Source of the DNA: an uncultured Bacteroidota bacterium | GTDB lineage: Bacteria > Bacteroidota > Bacteroidia > Flavobacteriales > Flavobacteriaceae | Direction of reading: 5' to 3' | Assembly: GCA_902510415.1 (NCBI GenBank) | Contig: CABXBH010000007.1 | Span: 1 to 43,810 of the forward strand | Length of the DNA stretch: 43,810 nucleotides | Shown: one piece after another, positions 26,028 through 33,418 of the stretch | How the letters are laid out: each line of letters opens with the position of its first letter | Position numbering within the stretch: the stretch's first letter is position 1 | The notes under the pieces: generated by a model | Database searches by the model: none | What the model was told of the DNA's origin: nothing | Seen by the model: only the letters and a program-made list of their open reading frames with translations | Made by a program: the position numbers and the translations under genes

Positions 26028-26948
26028 ATGAATAAATTTTTCATATTTTTTTTATTTGCTTTTAACAGCTTAATAAGTCAAGAGATAGTAATAAGTAGTT
26101 TTGATAACCATAAAATATATGGTTCATTATTAAAATATGAAAAATCAAAATCTAATTTAGCTATTATAATTTCAGGTTCAGGACCAACTGATAGAAATGG
26201 GAATAATTCTTCAATAAAAGGCAATTATTTGAAAATTTTAGCTGATGAACTTTATAAGAAAGGTATAAGCTCATATCGATTTGATAAAAGAGGAGTTGCT
26301 AAAAGTATAGGAGATTTAACATCTGCTAATCAAATTAAATTTCAAGATTTTATTAATGATGTAGATGAAATAATAAAATTTTTTATACAATCTAATGATT
26401 ACAATTCAATAACAGTTATTGGTCATAGCGAAGGGTCATTAATCGGAATGATTGCTGGTCAAAAATCAGAGCTTGATAAATTTATTTCCATAGCTGGAGC
26501 TGGTGAGGATTATTTGACCGTCATTCAAAGGCAACTTTCTAATAGAGCTCCATATATTAAGTCAATGTCTGACCCTATTATTGCACAATTAAGGGATAAA
26601 AAACTAGTTGATTCTGTTCCGCCTATGCTGAACAATTTGTTTGATCCTGGTATTCAAAGGTTTCTTATTGATGCCGCCAGTTATGATCCTAGAGAAGAAA
26701 TCCCAAAATTAAATATTCCTATTTTGATAACTCAAGGCACAAACGATATTCAAATTGAGGTTAAAGATGCTCAAATGCTTTATGATGCCGCGCCTAGCTC
26801 AACATTAGAGATTATTGAAGGAATGAATCATGTTTTTCGTCAAGCAAGTGAAAATTTTATTCTAAATCTTCAAACCTATGGTAATCCTGATTTACCAATT
26901 GACAACAGTTTAGTTAATATAATAGTAGAATTTATAAATAAAAATTAA
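26028..26948 (+). CDS. Exported alpha/beta hydrolase (peptidase S9/esterase type)
   Basis: This 306-aa protein has a signal peptide (about 1-18, NSLISQ). It carries an oxyanion-region motif IIISGSGPTDRNGNN, nucleophile Ser134 in IGHSEGSLIG, an acid in TQGTNDIQIEV and a base in EGMNHVFRQ. The GSGPTDRNGN motif is typical of Bacteroidota alpha/beta hydrolases with an FdnHxlxG-type N-terminal strand (SSFDNHKIYGSLLK). Substrate is unknown; an ester or peptide is possible. It is the last gene of the sixA-doxX run and ends before a strong terminator. Confidence 0.85.
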   Translation: MNKFFIFFLFAFNSLISQEIVISSFDNHKIYGSLLKYEKSKSNLAIIISGSGPTDRNGNNSSIKGNYLKILADELYKKGISSYRFDKRGVAKSIGDLTSANQIKFQDFINDVDEIIKFFIQSNDYNSITVIGHSEGSLIGMIAGQKSELDKFISIAGAGEDYLTVIQRQLSNRAPYIKSMSDPIIAQLRDKKLVDSVPPMLNNLFDPGIQRFLIDAASYDPREEIPKLNIPILITQGTNDIQIEVKDAQMLYDAAPSSTLEIIEGMNHVFRQASENFILNLQTYGNPDLPIDNSLVNIIVEFINKN

Positions 26949-26954
26949 GGTAAA

Positions 26955-26981
26955 AAAAACCGCCCATTGGGCGGTTTTTTA
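26955..26981. terminator. Strong bidirectional intrinsic terminator
   Basis: A 12-bp perfect stem (AAAAAACCGCCC at 26955-26966 with GGGCGGTTTTTT at 26970-26981) closes on an ATT loop and is flanked by A/T runs on both strands. It lies between the convergent hydrolase (stop 26948) and the barrel protein (stop 27002). Confidence 0.9.
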
Positions 26982-27001
26982 ATCATTAAATATCTGATAC
27001 T

Positions 27002-27436
27002 CTAAAATCTAATAGCAAACCCAATACTTAAGGTAATAACCTCAGAATCAAGGTTGTAATCTAATGTTGGAGCAAATTCCACATTATCAGCAACATCCCA
27101 GCCATATCCTAATCCTGCAGTAATACCAGTATCGGTATCACCTAAGTCATAAGAAGCAGCAACGAAAATATCACTAAAGTAGTAACGTGCTTGAGCATGG
27201 ATAGCTTCACCTTCAAAATCTCCGAAGTTTAATCCAACCATTGCACCGACCATAAGATCGTCAGTAACGCTGTAAAGTGCATCTACACTAATCATACCGC
27301 CGTCAGCAGCATCAGAAGACATGTACATTGCACCTGTAGAAGCTCCTACAAGCCATTTGTGATCTGAATCACCGTCTTGCGAAAATCCTGCAAAAGACAA
27401 TGATAATGCTAAAATAAAAAGTGTTATTTTTCTCAT
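27002..27436 (-). CDS. Small outer-membrane beta-barrel protein
   Basis: This 144-aa protein has a signal peptide (1-20, SFAGFSQ). The mature part is a run of alternating-hydrophobic strands with Asp/Gly-rich turns (HKWLVGASTGAMYMSS, DLMVGAMVGLNFGD, HAQARYYFSDIFVAASYDLG, VITLSIGFAIRF) and a terminal Phe, the signature of an eight-stranded outer-membrane barrel. Its base composition and codon choice (many GCA/GTA, balanced G+C) look like a well-expressed gene compared with its neighbours. A textbook promoter lies 29-56 bp upstream. Confidence 0.82.
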   Translation of the reverse strand: MRKITLFILALSLSFAGFSQDGDSDHKWLVGASTGAMYMSSDAADGGMISVDALYSVTDDLMVGAMVGLNFGDFEGEAIHAQARYYFSDIFVAASYDLGDTDTGITAGLGYGWDVADNVEFAPTLDYNLDSEVITLSIGFAIRF

Positions 27437-27464
27437 TTTAAATCAATTTTTAGTTAATATGATG

Positions 27465-27492
27465 CAAATATACGAAATTATTTAAAAAACAA
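27465..27492 (-). promoter_or_regulatory. Bacteroidota promoter for the barrel protein
   Basis: On the minus strand a TTG (27490-27492) and a perfect -7 box TATATTTG (27472-27465) are separated by 17 nt, matching the Bacteroidota sigma-ABfr consensus. The transcript would start near 27459, giving a leader of about 22 nt to the ATG at 27436. This agrees with the expected strong expression of an outer-membrane protein. Confidence 0.75.
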
Positions 27493-27595
27493 CTTTTTTA
27501 TTGCGAATTCAGCAACTTTTATAACCTTTTTTTGTGAAATATACATCTGTTATGCTGTGATATACAGGGGTTTAGCTCAAAAACCCAAAATTTGC

Positions 27596-27603
27596 TAAAT
27601 TTG
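27596..27603 (+). promoter_or_regulatory. -7 box upstream of the BI-1 gene
   Basis: TAAATTTG matches the Bacteroidota -7 box exactly and lies 20 bp before the ATG at 27624. No good -33 TTTG is present at the usual spacing; instead a 6-bp hairpin (GGGTTT 27568-27573 with AAACCC 27581-27586) covers that position. The box also lies in a short tandem repeat (AATTTGCTA twice). Confidence 0.5.
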
Positions 27604-27623
27604 CTAAAAAATATACTCAAAAA

Positions 27624-28373
27624 ATGAGAAAAAAGCATCTTTCATACAGAACATCTAATCCAACACTTAACTCTAAGACTTTCAAGAAATCTAAAAATGA
27701 TTCTTTATTCTTAGGTAAAAGTATGACTATTAAGGGTACTGTAGATAAAACAGCTTTAGCGCTAGTATTACTGATCATCGCTGCCTATTATACATACTCT
27801 AATGGGATGAGTGAAATGATAATGATAGGATCAATAGGAGGTCTAATTGTGGCTTTTATTACTATTTTCAAGATGGAATGGTCTCCTTATACAGTTCCAA
27901 TATATGCTATATTAGAAGGCTTAGCTTTAGGTTCAATTTCATTTTTATATAATTCACAATATGAGGGTATTGTACTTCAGGCAGTTGCTTTGACTATTCT
28001 TGTACTGTTTTCAATGCTATTTGCATATCGTTCAAAAATTATTAAACCTACTGAAAATTTTAAACTAGGTGTATTTTCAGCAATTTCAGCAATTATGCTA
28101 TTATATTTAATCAGCTTTATTATGAGCTTTTTCAGTTCTGGATTTCCGCTACTAAATCCTAATAATTCTTCACTGATAAGTATAGGTTTTTCTTTTTTTG
28201 TAGTTGCAGTAGGAGCTTTTAGTTTGGTAATAGATTTTGATTTTATCGAGGAAGGTGCAGAAATGGGAGCTCCAAAATATATGGAATGGTATGGTGCATT
28301 TGGTCTTTTAGTAACCTTAATATGGCTTTATCTGGAAATTTTACGACTTCTAGCAAAATTAAAAAATAGGTAA
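27624..28373 (+). CDS. Bax inhibitor-1/YccA-family membrane protein
   Basis: This 249-aa polytopic protein has seven predicted membrane helices after a polar 45-residue N-terminus (SYRTSNPTLNSKTFKK) typical of the YccA/BI-1 branch in Bacteroidota. Conserved features are YAILEGLALGSISFLYN and the acidic helix pair IDFDFIEEGAEMGAPKYMEWYGAFGLLVTLIWLYLEILRLL at the C-terminus. Family members act in the inner membrane and are linked to FtsH-dependent quality control or Ca2+/proton leak; the role here is not established. It converges on the DUF3078 gene with a 2-bp gap. Confidence 0.88.
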   Translation: MRKKHLSYRTSNPTLNSKTFKKSKNDSLFLGKSMTIKGTVDKTALALVLLIIAAYYTYSNGMSEMIMIGSIGGLIVAFITIFKMEWSPYTVPIYAILEGLALGSISFLYNSQYEGIVLQAVALTILVLFSMLFAYRSKIIKPTENFKLGVFSAISAIMLLYLISFIMSFFSSGFPLLNPNNSSLISIGFSFFVVAVGAFSLVIDFDFIEEGAEMGAPKYMEWYGAFGLLVTLIWLYLEILRLLAKLKNR

Positions 28374-28375
28374 TT

Positions 28376-29290
28376 TTAGATAATATTAGGTATTTCTAAT
28401 ATATCAATTACAAATGCAAGCCCAAAAACTTCCCTTAATTGAATTCTTTTAATTGCATTATCATCGTATAAACATTGCATTATAAGATTTGTTGATAGGT
28501 AATCATTTATTTTCATAAATACTGATAGCGTATAATCAATATCTATATTATCAGCTTTGTAAAGGTAATCTGAGTAGAAGTTTACTCTTTGTTCAAGCAT
28601 TATATTTTCAACTAACTCGAACTTATAAAATGCACTAACGGATGCTCCAAGCTCAAATCTTGAGTTTTGTCCTCTTGGAACTCCAAAATATTCTTCTCCT
28701 TCGCTTAAGTCATTAGTGAATTTTTTACTTGCTAAAATTAATCTTCCTGTTACAGGCGCAAAATTTACCCATAATGAATTGCTTTCCTTCCAATAAACCC
28801 CCACACCTAATTGAATATAAGCAGGTGAAAATATTCTTGTCTTTTCGGTTCTAATTTCACTTCCTTCTTCGTTAGTTGAATATTTAAATCCTTTAGCAAA
28901 CTGAGTTTTAAAGTTCAAGAAACTTGAAAAACTAAACTCTTCAATAAATTTTTTCCCCATTACAGAATTGATTTCGATTCGATCATCAATTTTTTTAAAA
29001 AACTTGCTATCACTATTCTTATTGACTCCAAATGATCCTATCATTTTTGTATCCCAAGACCATCCGTTGTTGTAATAATTTAGATTGTAATCAACAGATA
29101 ATGTTCCTGCTACACTATTTTCCCCTCCTGAAACCCAATTACTAAAAGCAGTTTGATTCACTAAAAAACTGGTTTTTCCAGATTTTTGCCAACCTGTAAC
29201 TTTTGTTGTATCTGTTACTTTTTCTTGAGACCAGCCGGTTATACTTACCAGAAAAAAAATTAATATTAAAAAGTTTTTACTTAATGACAT
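28376..29290 (-). CDS. DUF3078-family envelope protein
   Basis: This protein (304 aa from the ATG at 29290) has a signal peptide ending GWSQ. Diagnostic features of DUF3078 are the WQKSGKTSFLVNQTAFSNW block, SGGENSVAGTLSVDYNLNYY, and later amphipathic strands ending in a C-terminal FVID segment, consistent with an outer-membrane-associated barrel or beta-rich protein of unknown function. A TTG at 29308 in the same frame would add six residues, but the ATG gives a well-formed signal peptide directly. It is divergent from the GH2 gene. Confidence 0.82.
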   Translation of the reverse strand: MSLSKNFLILIFFLVSITGWSQEKVTDTTKVTGWQKSGKTSFLVNQTAFSNWVSGGENSVAGTLSVDYNLNYYNNGWSWDTKMIGSFGVNKNSDSKFFKKIDDRIEINSVMGKKFIEEFSFSSFLNFKTQFAKGFKYSTNEEGSEIRTEKTRIFSPAYIQLGVGVYWKESNSLWVNFAPVTGRLILASKKFTNDLSEGEEYFGVPRGQNSRFELGASVSAFYKFELVENIMLEQRVNFYSDYLYKADNIDIDYTLSVFMKINDYLSTNLIMQCLYDDNAIKRIQLREVFGLAFVIDILEIPNII

Positions 29291-29308
29291 TTTTGTTCTA
29301 AAATTCAA

Positions 29309-29346
29309 AATTCTAAATTATTCATTTTTCTTTAATATTTAGAATT
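29309..29346. repeat. 10-bp inverted repeat between DUF3078 and GH2 genes
   Basis: AATTCTAAAT (29309-29318) and ATTTAGAATT (29337-29346) are perfect inverted copies with an 18-nt spacer, centred in the divergent intergenic region (29291-29364). The spacing of about two helical turns would suit a dimeric repressor, but the arms are A/T-rich and chance is possible. Confidence 0.35.
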
Positions 29347-29364
29347 CATAATTTGTTAATTGTT

Positions 29365-31947
29365 ATGAATTTTAAAAAAACCTGCTTATTACTTTTTTTA
29401 AGTATAATTATTTGTGCTTCTTGCTCTGAAAGAAAAGAGAAATACACTATTGAATTAGATTCCAATTGGGAATTTATGTCTGAAAAAGAAACTACTTTTT
29501 TACCAGCGAAAGTACCCGGAACAGTTCATTTAGATTTAATTAATAATAATACAATAGAAGATCCATTTTACAGATTGAATGAACATGATTTACAATGGAT
29601 TGATAAGTTAGATTGGCATTACAAAACAAATTTTCAAGTAACGGAATATCATTATAATTATGAAAATATTGAATTGAATTTTCAGGGTTTAGATACATAT
29701 GCAGATGTGTTTTTGAATGATTCTTTGATTTACAGCTCACAAAATATGTTTGTTGGTAAAAATGTTGCTGTAAAAAAGCATGTTAACATAGGAAGGAATG
29801 ATTTATTAATAAAGTTTAAGTCTCCGATAAAGGTTGGAATCGAAAAATATGATAATTTAGGCTATAAACTTCCTGATAATGCAAATGACCTTTCAGAAAT
29901 TGGAAAGGTACCAGACAATAAAAAAGTTGGTGTTTTTTCAAGAAAAGCACCTTATTCCTATGGCTGGGACTGGGGTCCTAGATTAGTAACATCAGGAATA
30001 TGGAGACCAATTAATCTTAACTTCTGGAGTAGCTTTAATATAGAAGATTTACATTTTAATCAGAAAATTATAAATGATACCGCTTTTATAAGTGCTGAAT
30101 TTGAAGTTTCTTCCATGGGTACCAATGAAAATATAGAATTGGAATTATTTGTAGATGGGAAAAGTGTTTTAAAAAACCTTGTCTATTTGAATGGTGAAAC
30201 TAACAAATTTTCGTTACCATTTAAAATTGAAAATATTGAAAGATGGTGGCCAAACGGCATGGGTAATCAAAAACTTTATGATATTAGATTAGAAATGAAA
30301 TCTGATAATTATTCCTCTACATCTTCAAAATCAATTGGATTAAGAACAATTGAATTAATTACTGAACAAGATTCAATAGGTGATAATTTTTTTTTCAAAG
30401 TTAACAGCATTCCTACATTCATGAAAGGAGTAAATTATATCCCCCAAGATGTTTTTCTTCCAAGAGTTAAGAAAAGTGATTATGAAAAAATATTATCAGC
30501 TGCAGTTGACGCAAACATGAATATGATTAGAGTTTGGGGAGGAGGAATATATGAAGAAGATATATTTTATGAACTTTGTGACAAGTATGGTTTACTTGTT
30601 TGGCAAGATTTTATGTTTGCTTGTGCTATGTATCCAGGGGATAAAGATTTTATAAAATCTGTCGAACAAGAGGCAATTTATAATGTTAAAAGAATTAGAT
30701 CCCATCCATCCTTGGCCCTTTGGTGTGGAAATAATGAGGTTTTGTCTGCCTGGGAAAATTGGGGCTGGAAAAATAATGTGATTGAAAATCAATCTCAAGC
30801 AATAGCAGACACAATATATAATTCATATGATGAGATTTTTCATAAGTTACTTCCTGAAGTAATAAAAGAATATGATTCTAACACACAATATTGGTCTTCT
30901 TCCCCTAGTAGCTCATTAGGTGTAAAAGAATCTTTATCAAGTGGAGATGCTCACTATTGGGGAGTATGGTGGGGAAAGGAGCCTTTTAGTACATATGAAA
31001 CTAAAATTCCACGTTTTATGTCTGAGTTTGGTTTTCAGTCTTTTCCCGAGTTTTCATCTGTAAAAAAATATACAGATGAGTCTGATTATGATATTTATTC
31101 GGAAGTAATGAAGTCACATCAAAGGTCTAGTATAGGAAATAGTACTATTGAAGAATACATGCTACGTGATTATAATATTCCCAATTCATTTGAACATTTT
31201 CTTTATGTAAGTCAATTGCTTCAAGCTGAGGGAATTAGTATTGGGATGGAAGCTCAGAGAAGAAACAGAGATATTTGTATGGGTAGTTTATATTGGCAGC
31301 TTAATGATTGCTGGCCAGTTGCCTCATGGTCTAGCATAGATTATTTTGGTAAATGGAAGGCTCTTCACTACAAGACAAAGAAATCTTTTGCAGAATCTAT
31401 TCTCTCATTTCATAAGAGTCCCAATGAAGTAATTATTTATTTTGTTACTGATAATCTAGAGAAAAAAAAGTTAAAATTTAATTTAGAATTAAGAGATTTT
31501 AATGGAAAACTTTATAACAGCTGGCAAAAGGAATTCACTTCAAATCCAAATAATTCTAAAGTAATTTATAATCTAGATGTTTCTAAATTAAGCTCTAGTC
31601 AGGAATTTTTCACAGATAAATATATTTATTCATATGTCTCAAATGGGGATGAGATTATATCCGAAAAGGTTGGTTATTTAACTAGTATCAAAAATTTAAA
31701 ACTTGACTTACCTGAGTTTAATTTTAATGTAAATGTAATGGGAGATTATTATGAAATTATATTAGAATCCAAAAACTTAATTAAAAATTTATTTGTTAGC
31801 TCATCATCAGATTATAACTTTTCTGATAATTATTTTGATCTTTTACCAAATCAAACAAAGACTATTAAAATTAAAAGGGATAAATTTGATTCAATGTCAT
31901 TATTTAAAGAAAATCTTTCCTTCATAAGCCTTTATGATACATATTGA
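29365..31947 (+). CDS. GH2 beta-mannosidase, lipoprotein
   Basis: This is an 860-aa GH2 enzyme of the beta-mannosidase subgroup, with N-terminal sugar-binding domain (VPGTVHLDLINN, DWHYKTNFQV), Ig-like domain, TIM barrel and C-terminal beta domain. Acid/base Glu458 is in LWCGNNEV and nucleophile Glu554 in FMSEFGFQSFP; SYGWDWGPRLVTSGIWRP is typical of the group. A lipobox (CASC, Cys20) predicts membrane anchoring. The start at ATG 29365 is chosen because it gives a clean lipoprotein signal; a TTG at 29353 would add four residues. It would release mannose from beta-mannosides. Its last 26 bp overlap the convergent recombinase-like gene. No mannan transporter is adjacent. Confidence 0.92.
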   Translation: MNFKKTCLLLFLSIIICASCSERKEKYTIELDSNWEFMSEKETTFLPAKVPGTVHLDLINNNTIEDPFYRLNEHDLQWIDKLDWHYKTNFQVTEYHYNYENIELNFQGLDTYADVFLNDSLIYSSQNMFVGKNVAVKKHVNIGRNDLLIKFKSPIKVGIEKYDNLGYKLPDNANDLSEIGKVPDNKKVGVFSRKAPYSYGWDWGPRLVTSGIWRPINLNFWSSFNIEDLHFNQKIINDTAFISAEFEVSSMGTNENIELELFVDGKSVLKNLVYLNGETNKFSLPFKIENIERWWPNGMGNQKLYDIRLEMKSDNYSSTSSKSIGLRTIELITEQDSIGDNFFFKVNSIPTFMKGVNYIPQDVFLPRVKKSDYEKILSAAVDANMNMIRVWGGGIYEEDIFYELCDKYGLLVWQDFMFACAMYPGDKDFIKSVEQEAIYNVKRIRSHPSLALWCGNNEVLSAWENWGWKNNVIENQSQAIADTIYNSYDEIFHKLLPEVIKEYDSNTQYWSSSPSSSLGVKESLSSGDAHYWGVWWGKEPFSTYETKIPRFMSEFGFQSFPEFSSVKKYTDESDYDIYSEVMKSHQRSSIGNSTIEEYMLRDYNIPNSFEHFLYVSQLLQAEGISIGMEAQRRNRDICMGSLYWQLNDCWPVASWSSIDYFGKWKALHYKTKKSFAESILSFHKSPNEVIIYFVTDNLEKKKLKFNLELRDFNGKLYNSWQKEFTSNPNNSKVIYNLDVSKLSSSQEFFTDKYIYSYVSNGDEIISEKVGYLTSIKNLKLDLPEFNFNVNVMGDYYEIILESKNLIKNLFVSSSSDYNFSDNYFDLLPNQTKTIKIKRDKFDSMSLFKENLSFISLYDTY

Positions 31948-33289
31948 TTTTCATAAGAAAATTTGAAAAGTCAAGAGGCGTTTTGATATTATTTATATAG
32001 ATTTCATTAAGGTCAAAACCTAAAAAAAAAGTTCTATTTATAATTACTTGAATTAGTTCGCTAGCAGAAATAAGTTCTGAAATTTTATTTTCACAAGTTT
32101 CTATATTTTCTTTTAGAAGTTTAATGTTATGATGTCCTATAATTTCAACTTCTTTTACTCTGGCAAAGAGGATGTCAGCTGTTATCTTATTCATACTCAT
32201 CTCTTCTAAATTTTTATAATATATACTTTTCGCATCACTAAATCTTAATTTTGAAACTTCCTTAAGTTTTGTTTGATAAAAATTCCATAGATTTCTGTAT
32301 GTATTATTGTTTGTTTCTATATCAAAATCAAATATTTCATGCTGAGCTGAATATGCTGCTAACATAAATGGATATTTTTTATAATGCGTTATATAAAAAA
32401 GTGTTTTAACAATTTCTATAAGTTTTATTTTTATATAATCTAATTTGGTATACTTAAAAACGCTGCCTTTATTTGATTTTTTAAATTTTAGAAAATTACA
32501 TTTTTCTTCATATATAATAGATCCTAACAAATCTGATTTGGTAAAATTATATCCAACTTTATATTTCATTACATCAGATGGGCTCATACCTCCACAGATA
32601 ATTAGCATTAGTAAAATTGATATTGACTGAACTTGATATATATCTTCAGAATTATTTATAGATTGAATAATATCTGTTTTATCAAACAATACTTTTTTTA
32701 TTGTCCGATTTGTTCTTTCAACTATATGTTTAGGTATGTTAAAGTTTTTGGTAATAAACCCATCACGACGCGCTTGGTTCATTATCACTCCCATTTTTTT
32801 TATATAAGAGTTTATAGAAGTTGATTTGACACCAGATCTTAAAGCACTTATCTTAAATTCAAAAATTGTGTTTGGTTCCAATATGTCATTGAAATGGATA
32901 TTTACTTTCTTTAAGTGTTTTTTAAAAACCTTGATAACATTTATATAATCATTGCCTGTAATGATACTTTTATTTCTTATAAAATCATTTTTTACATATT
33001 CTTCAACAGAGTATATGTCGATACCTTTCTTTAAATAGTTTTCAAGCTCTAAATTAGACCAGTTATATTCAAAAAATTTCTTTAAAGCATCTTCTCTTTT
33101 ACTTTTCAACTTACTAATAGTAACAGTCAAAGAAATAGGAATACTAAATTTTTCATTTTCAAAGTACTCTTCATCTATAAATACACCAGTATTTATTTTC
33201 TTTCTATAATTTTTAGTACTACAATCAAAAATAATTGCCCTTTTATTGTCCTTGTTTTTATAAGACGATTTAGCTATTTTAATGTTCAT
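31922..33289 (-). CDS. Tyrosine-recombinase-like protein lacking recognisable catalytic residues
   Basis: This intact 455-aa frame has the layout of Bacteroidota phage-integrase-like proteins: an N-terminal arm-binding beta domain (about 1-60), a SAM-like core-binding domain (about 95-200, IFEFKISALRSGVKSTSINSYIKKM) and a C-terminal catalytic-domain fold. The usual Arg-I motif (RGMSxSD) reads GGMSPSD (233-239), no HxxR box is visible around 358-376 (LRFSDAKSIYYK), and after GHHNI (395-399) there is no terminal Tyr at the usual spacing (KLLKENIE). It should bind DNA but probably not cut it. It has its own -7 box and no other phage genes nearby. Its 3' end overlaps GH2 by 26 bp. Alignment is by eye, so residue loss needs confirmation. 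Confidence 0.65.
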   Translation of the reverse strand: MNIKIAKSSYKNKDNKRAIIFDCSTKNYRKKINTGVFIDEEYFENEKFSIPISLTVTISKLKSKREDALKKFFEYNWSNLELENYLKKGIDIYSVEEYVKNDFIRNKSIITGNDYINVIKVFKKHLKKVNIHFNDILEPNTIFEFKISALRSGVKSTSINSYIKKMGVIMNQARRDGFITKNFNIPKHIVERTNRTIKKVLFDKTDIIQSINNSEDIYQVQSISILLMLIICGGMSPSDVMKYKVGYNFTKSDLLGSIIYEEKCNFLKFKKSNKGSVFKYTKLDYIKIKLIEIVKTLFYITHYKKYPFMLAAYSAQHEIFDFDIETNNNTYRNLWNFYQTKLKEVSKLRFSDAKSIYYKNLEEMSMNKITADILFARVKEVEIIGHHNIKLLKENIETCENKISELISASELIQVIINRTFFLGFDLNEIYINNIKTPLDFSNFLMKINMYHKGL

Positions 33290-33353
33290 AACTTTACATA
33301 AAATATTTCATTAATATTACAATTATTTTCTATATTAACTGAGTATATAGTTG

Positions 33354-33361
33354 CAAATATA
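33354..33361 (-). promoter_or_regulatory. -7 box upstream of the recombinase-like gene
   Basis: TATATTTG on the minus strand matches the Bacteroidota -7 consensus and lies in the 129-bp gap before the ATG at 33289, giving a leader of about 58 nt. No matching TTTG/TTG is present at the right spacing upstream. The rest of the gap is A/T-rich without other structure. Confidence 0.45.
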
Positions 33362-33418
33362 TATATTTTTATTAATATATTTTGAATTTTATTCAAGCAT
33401 TTATTACTAATAAAAAAT

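Noticed and set aside
27437-27623. Possible hidden gene in the largest gap
   Set aside because: The gap holds only divergent promoter elements and small hairpins; no frame of useful length with a start is present.
31922-33289. Integrase as evidence of a prophage or integrative element
   Set aside because: No phage, relaxase or transposition genes adjoin it, no flanking direct repeats or tRNA were seen, and its catalytic residues appear to be missing.
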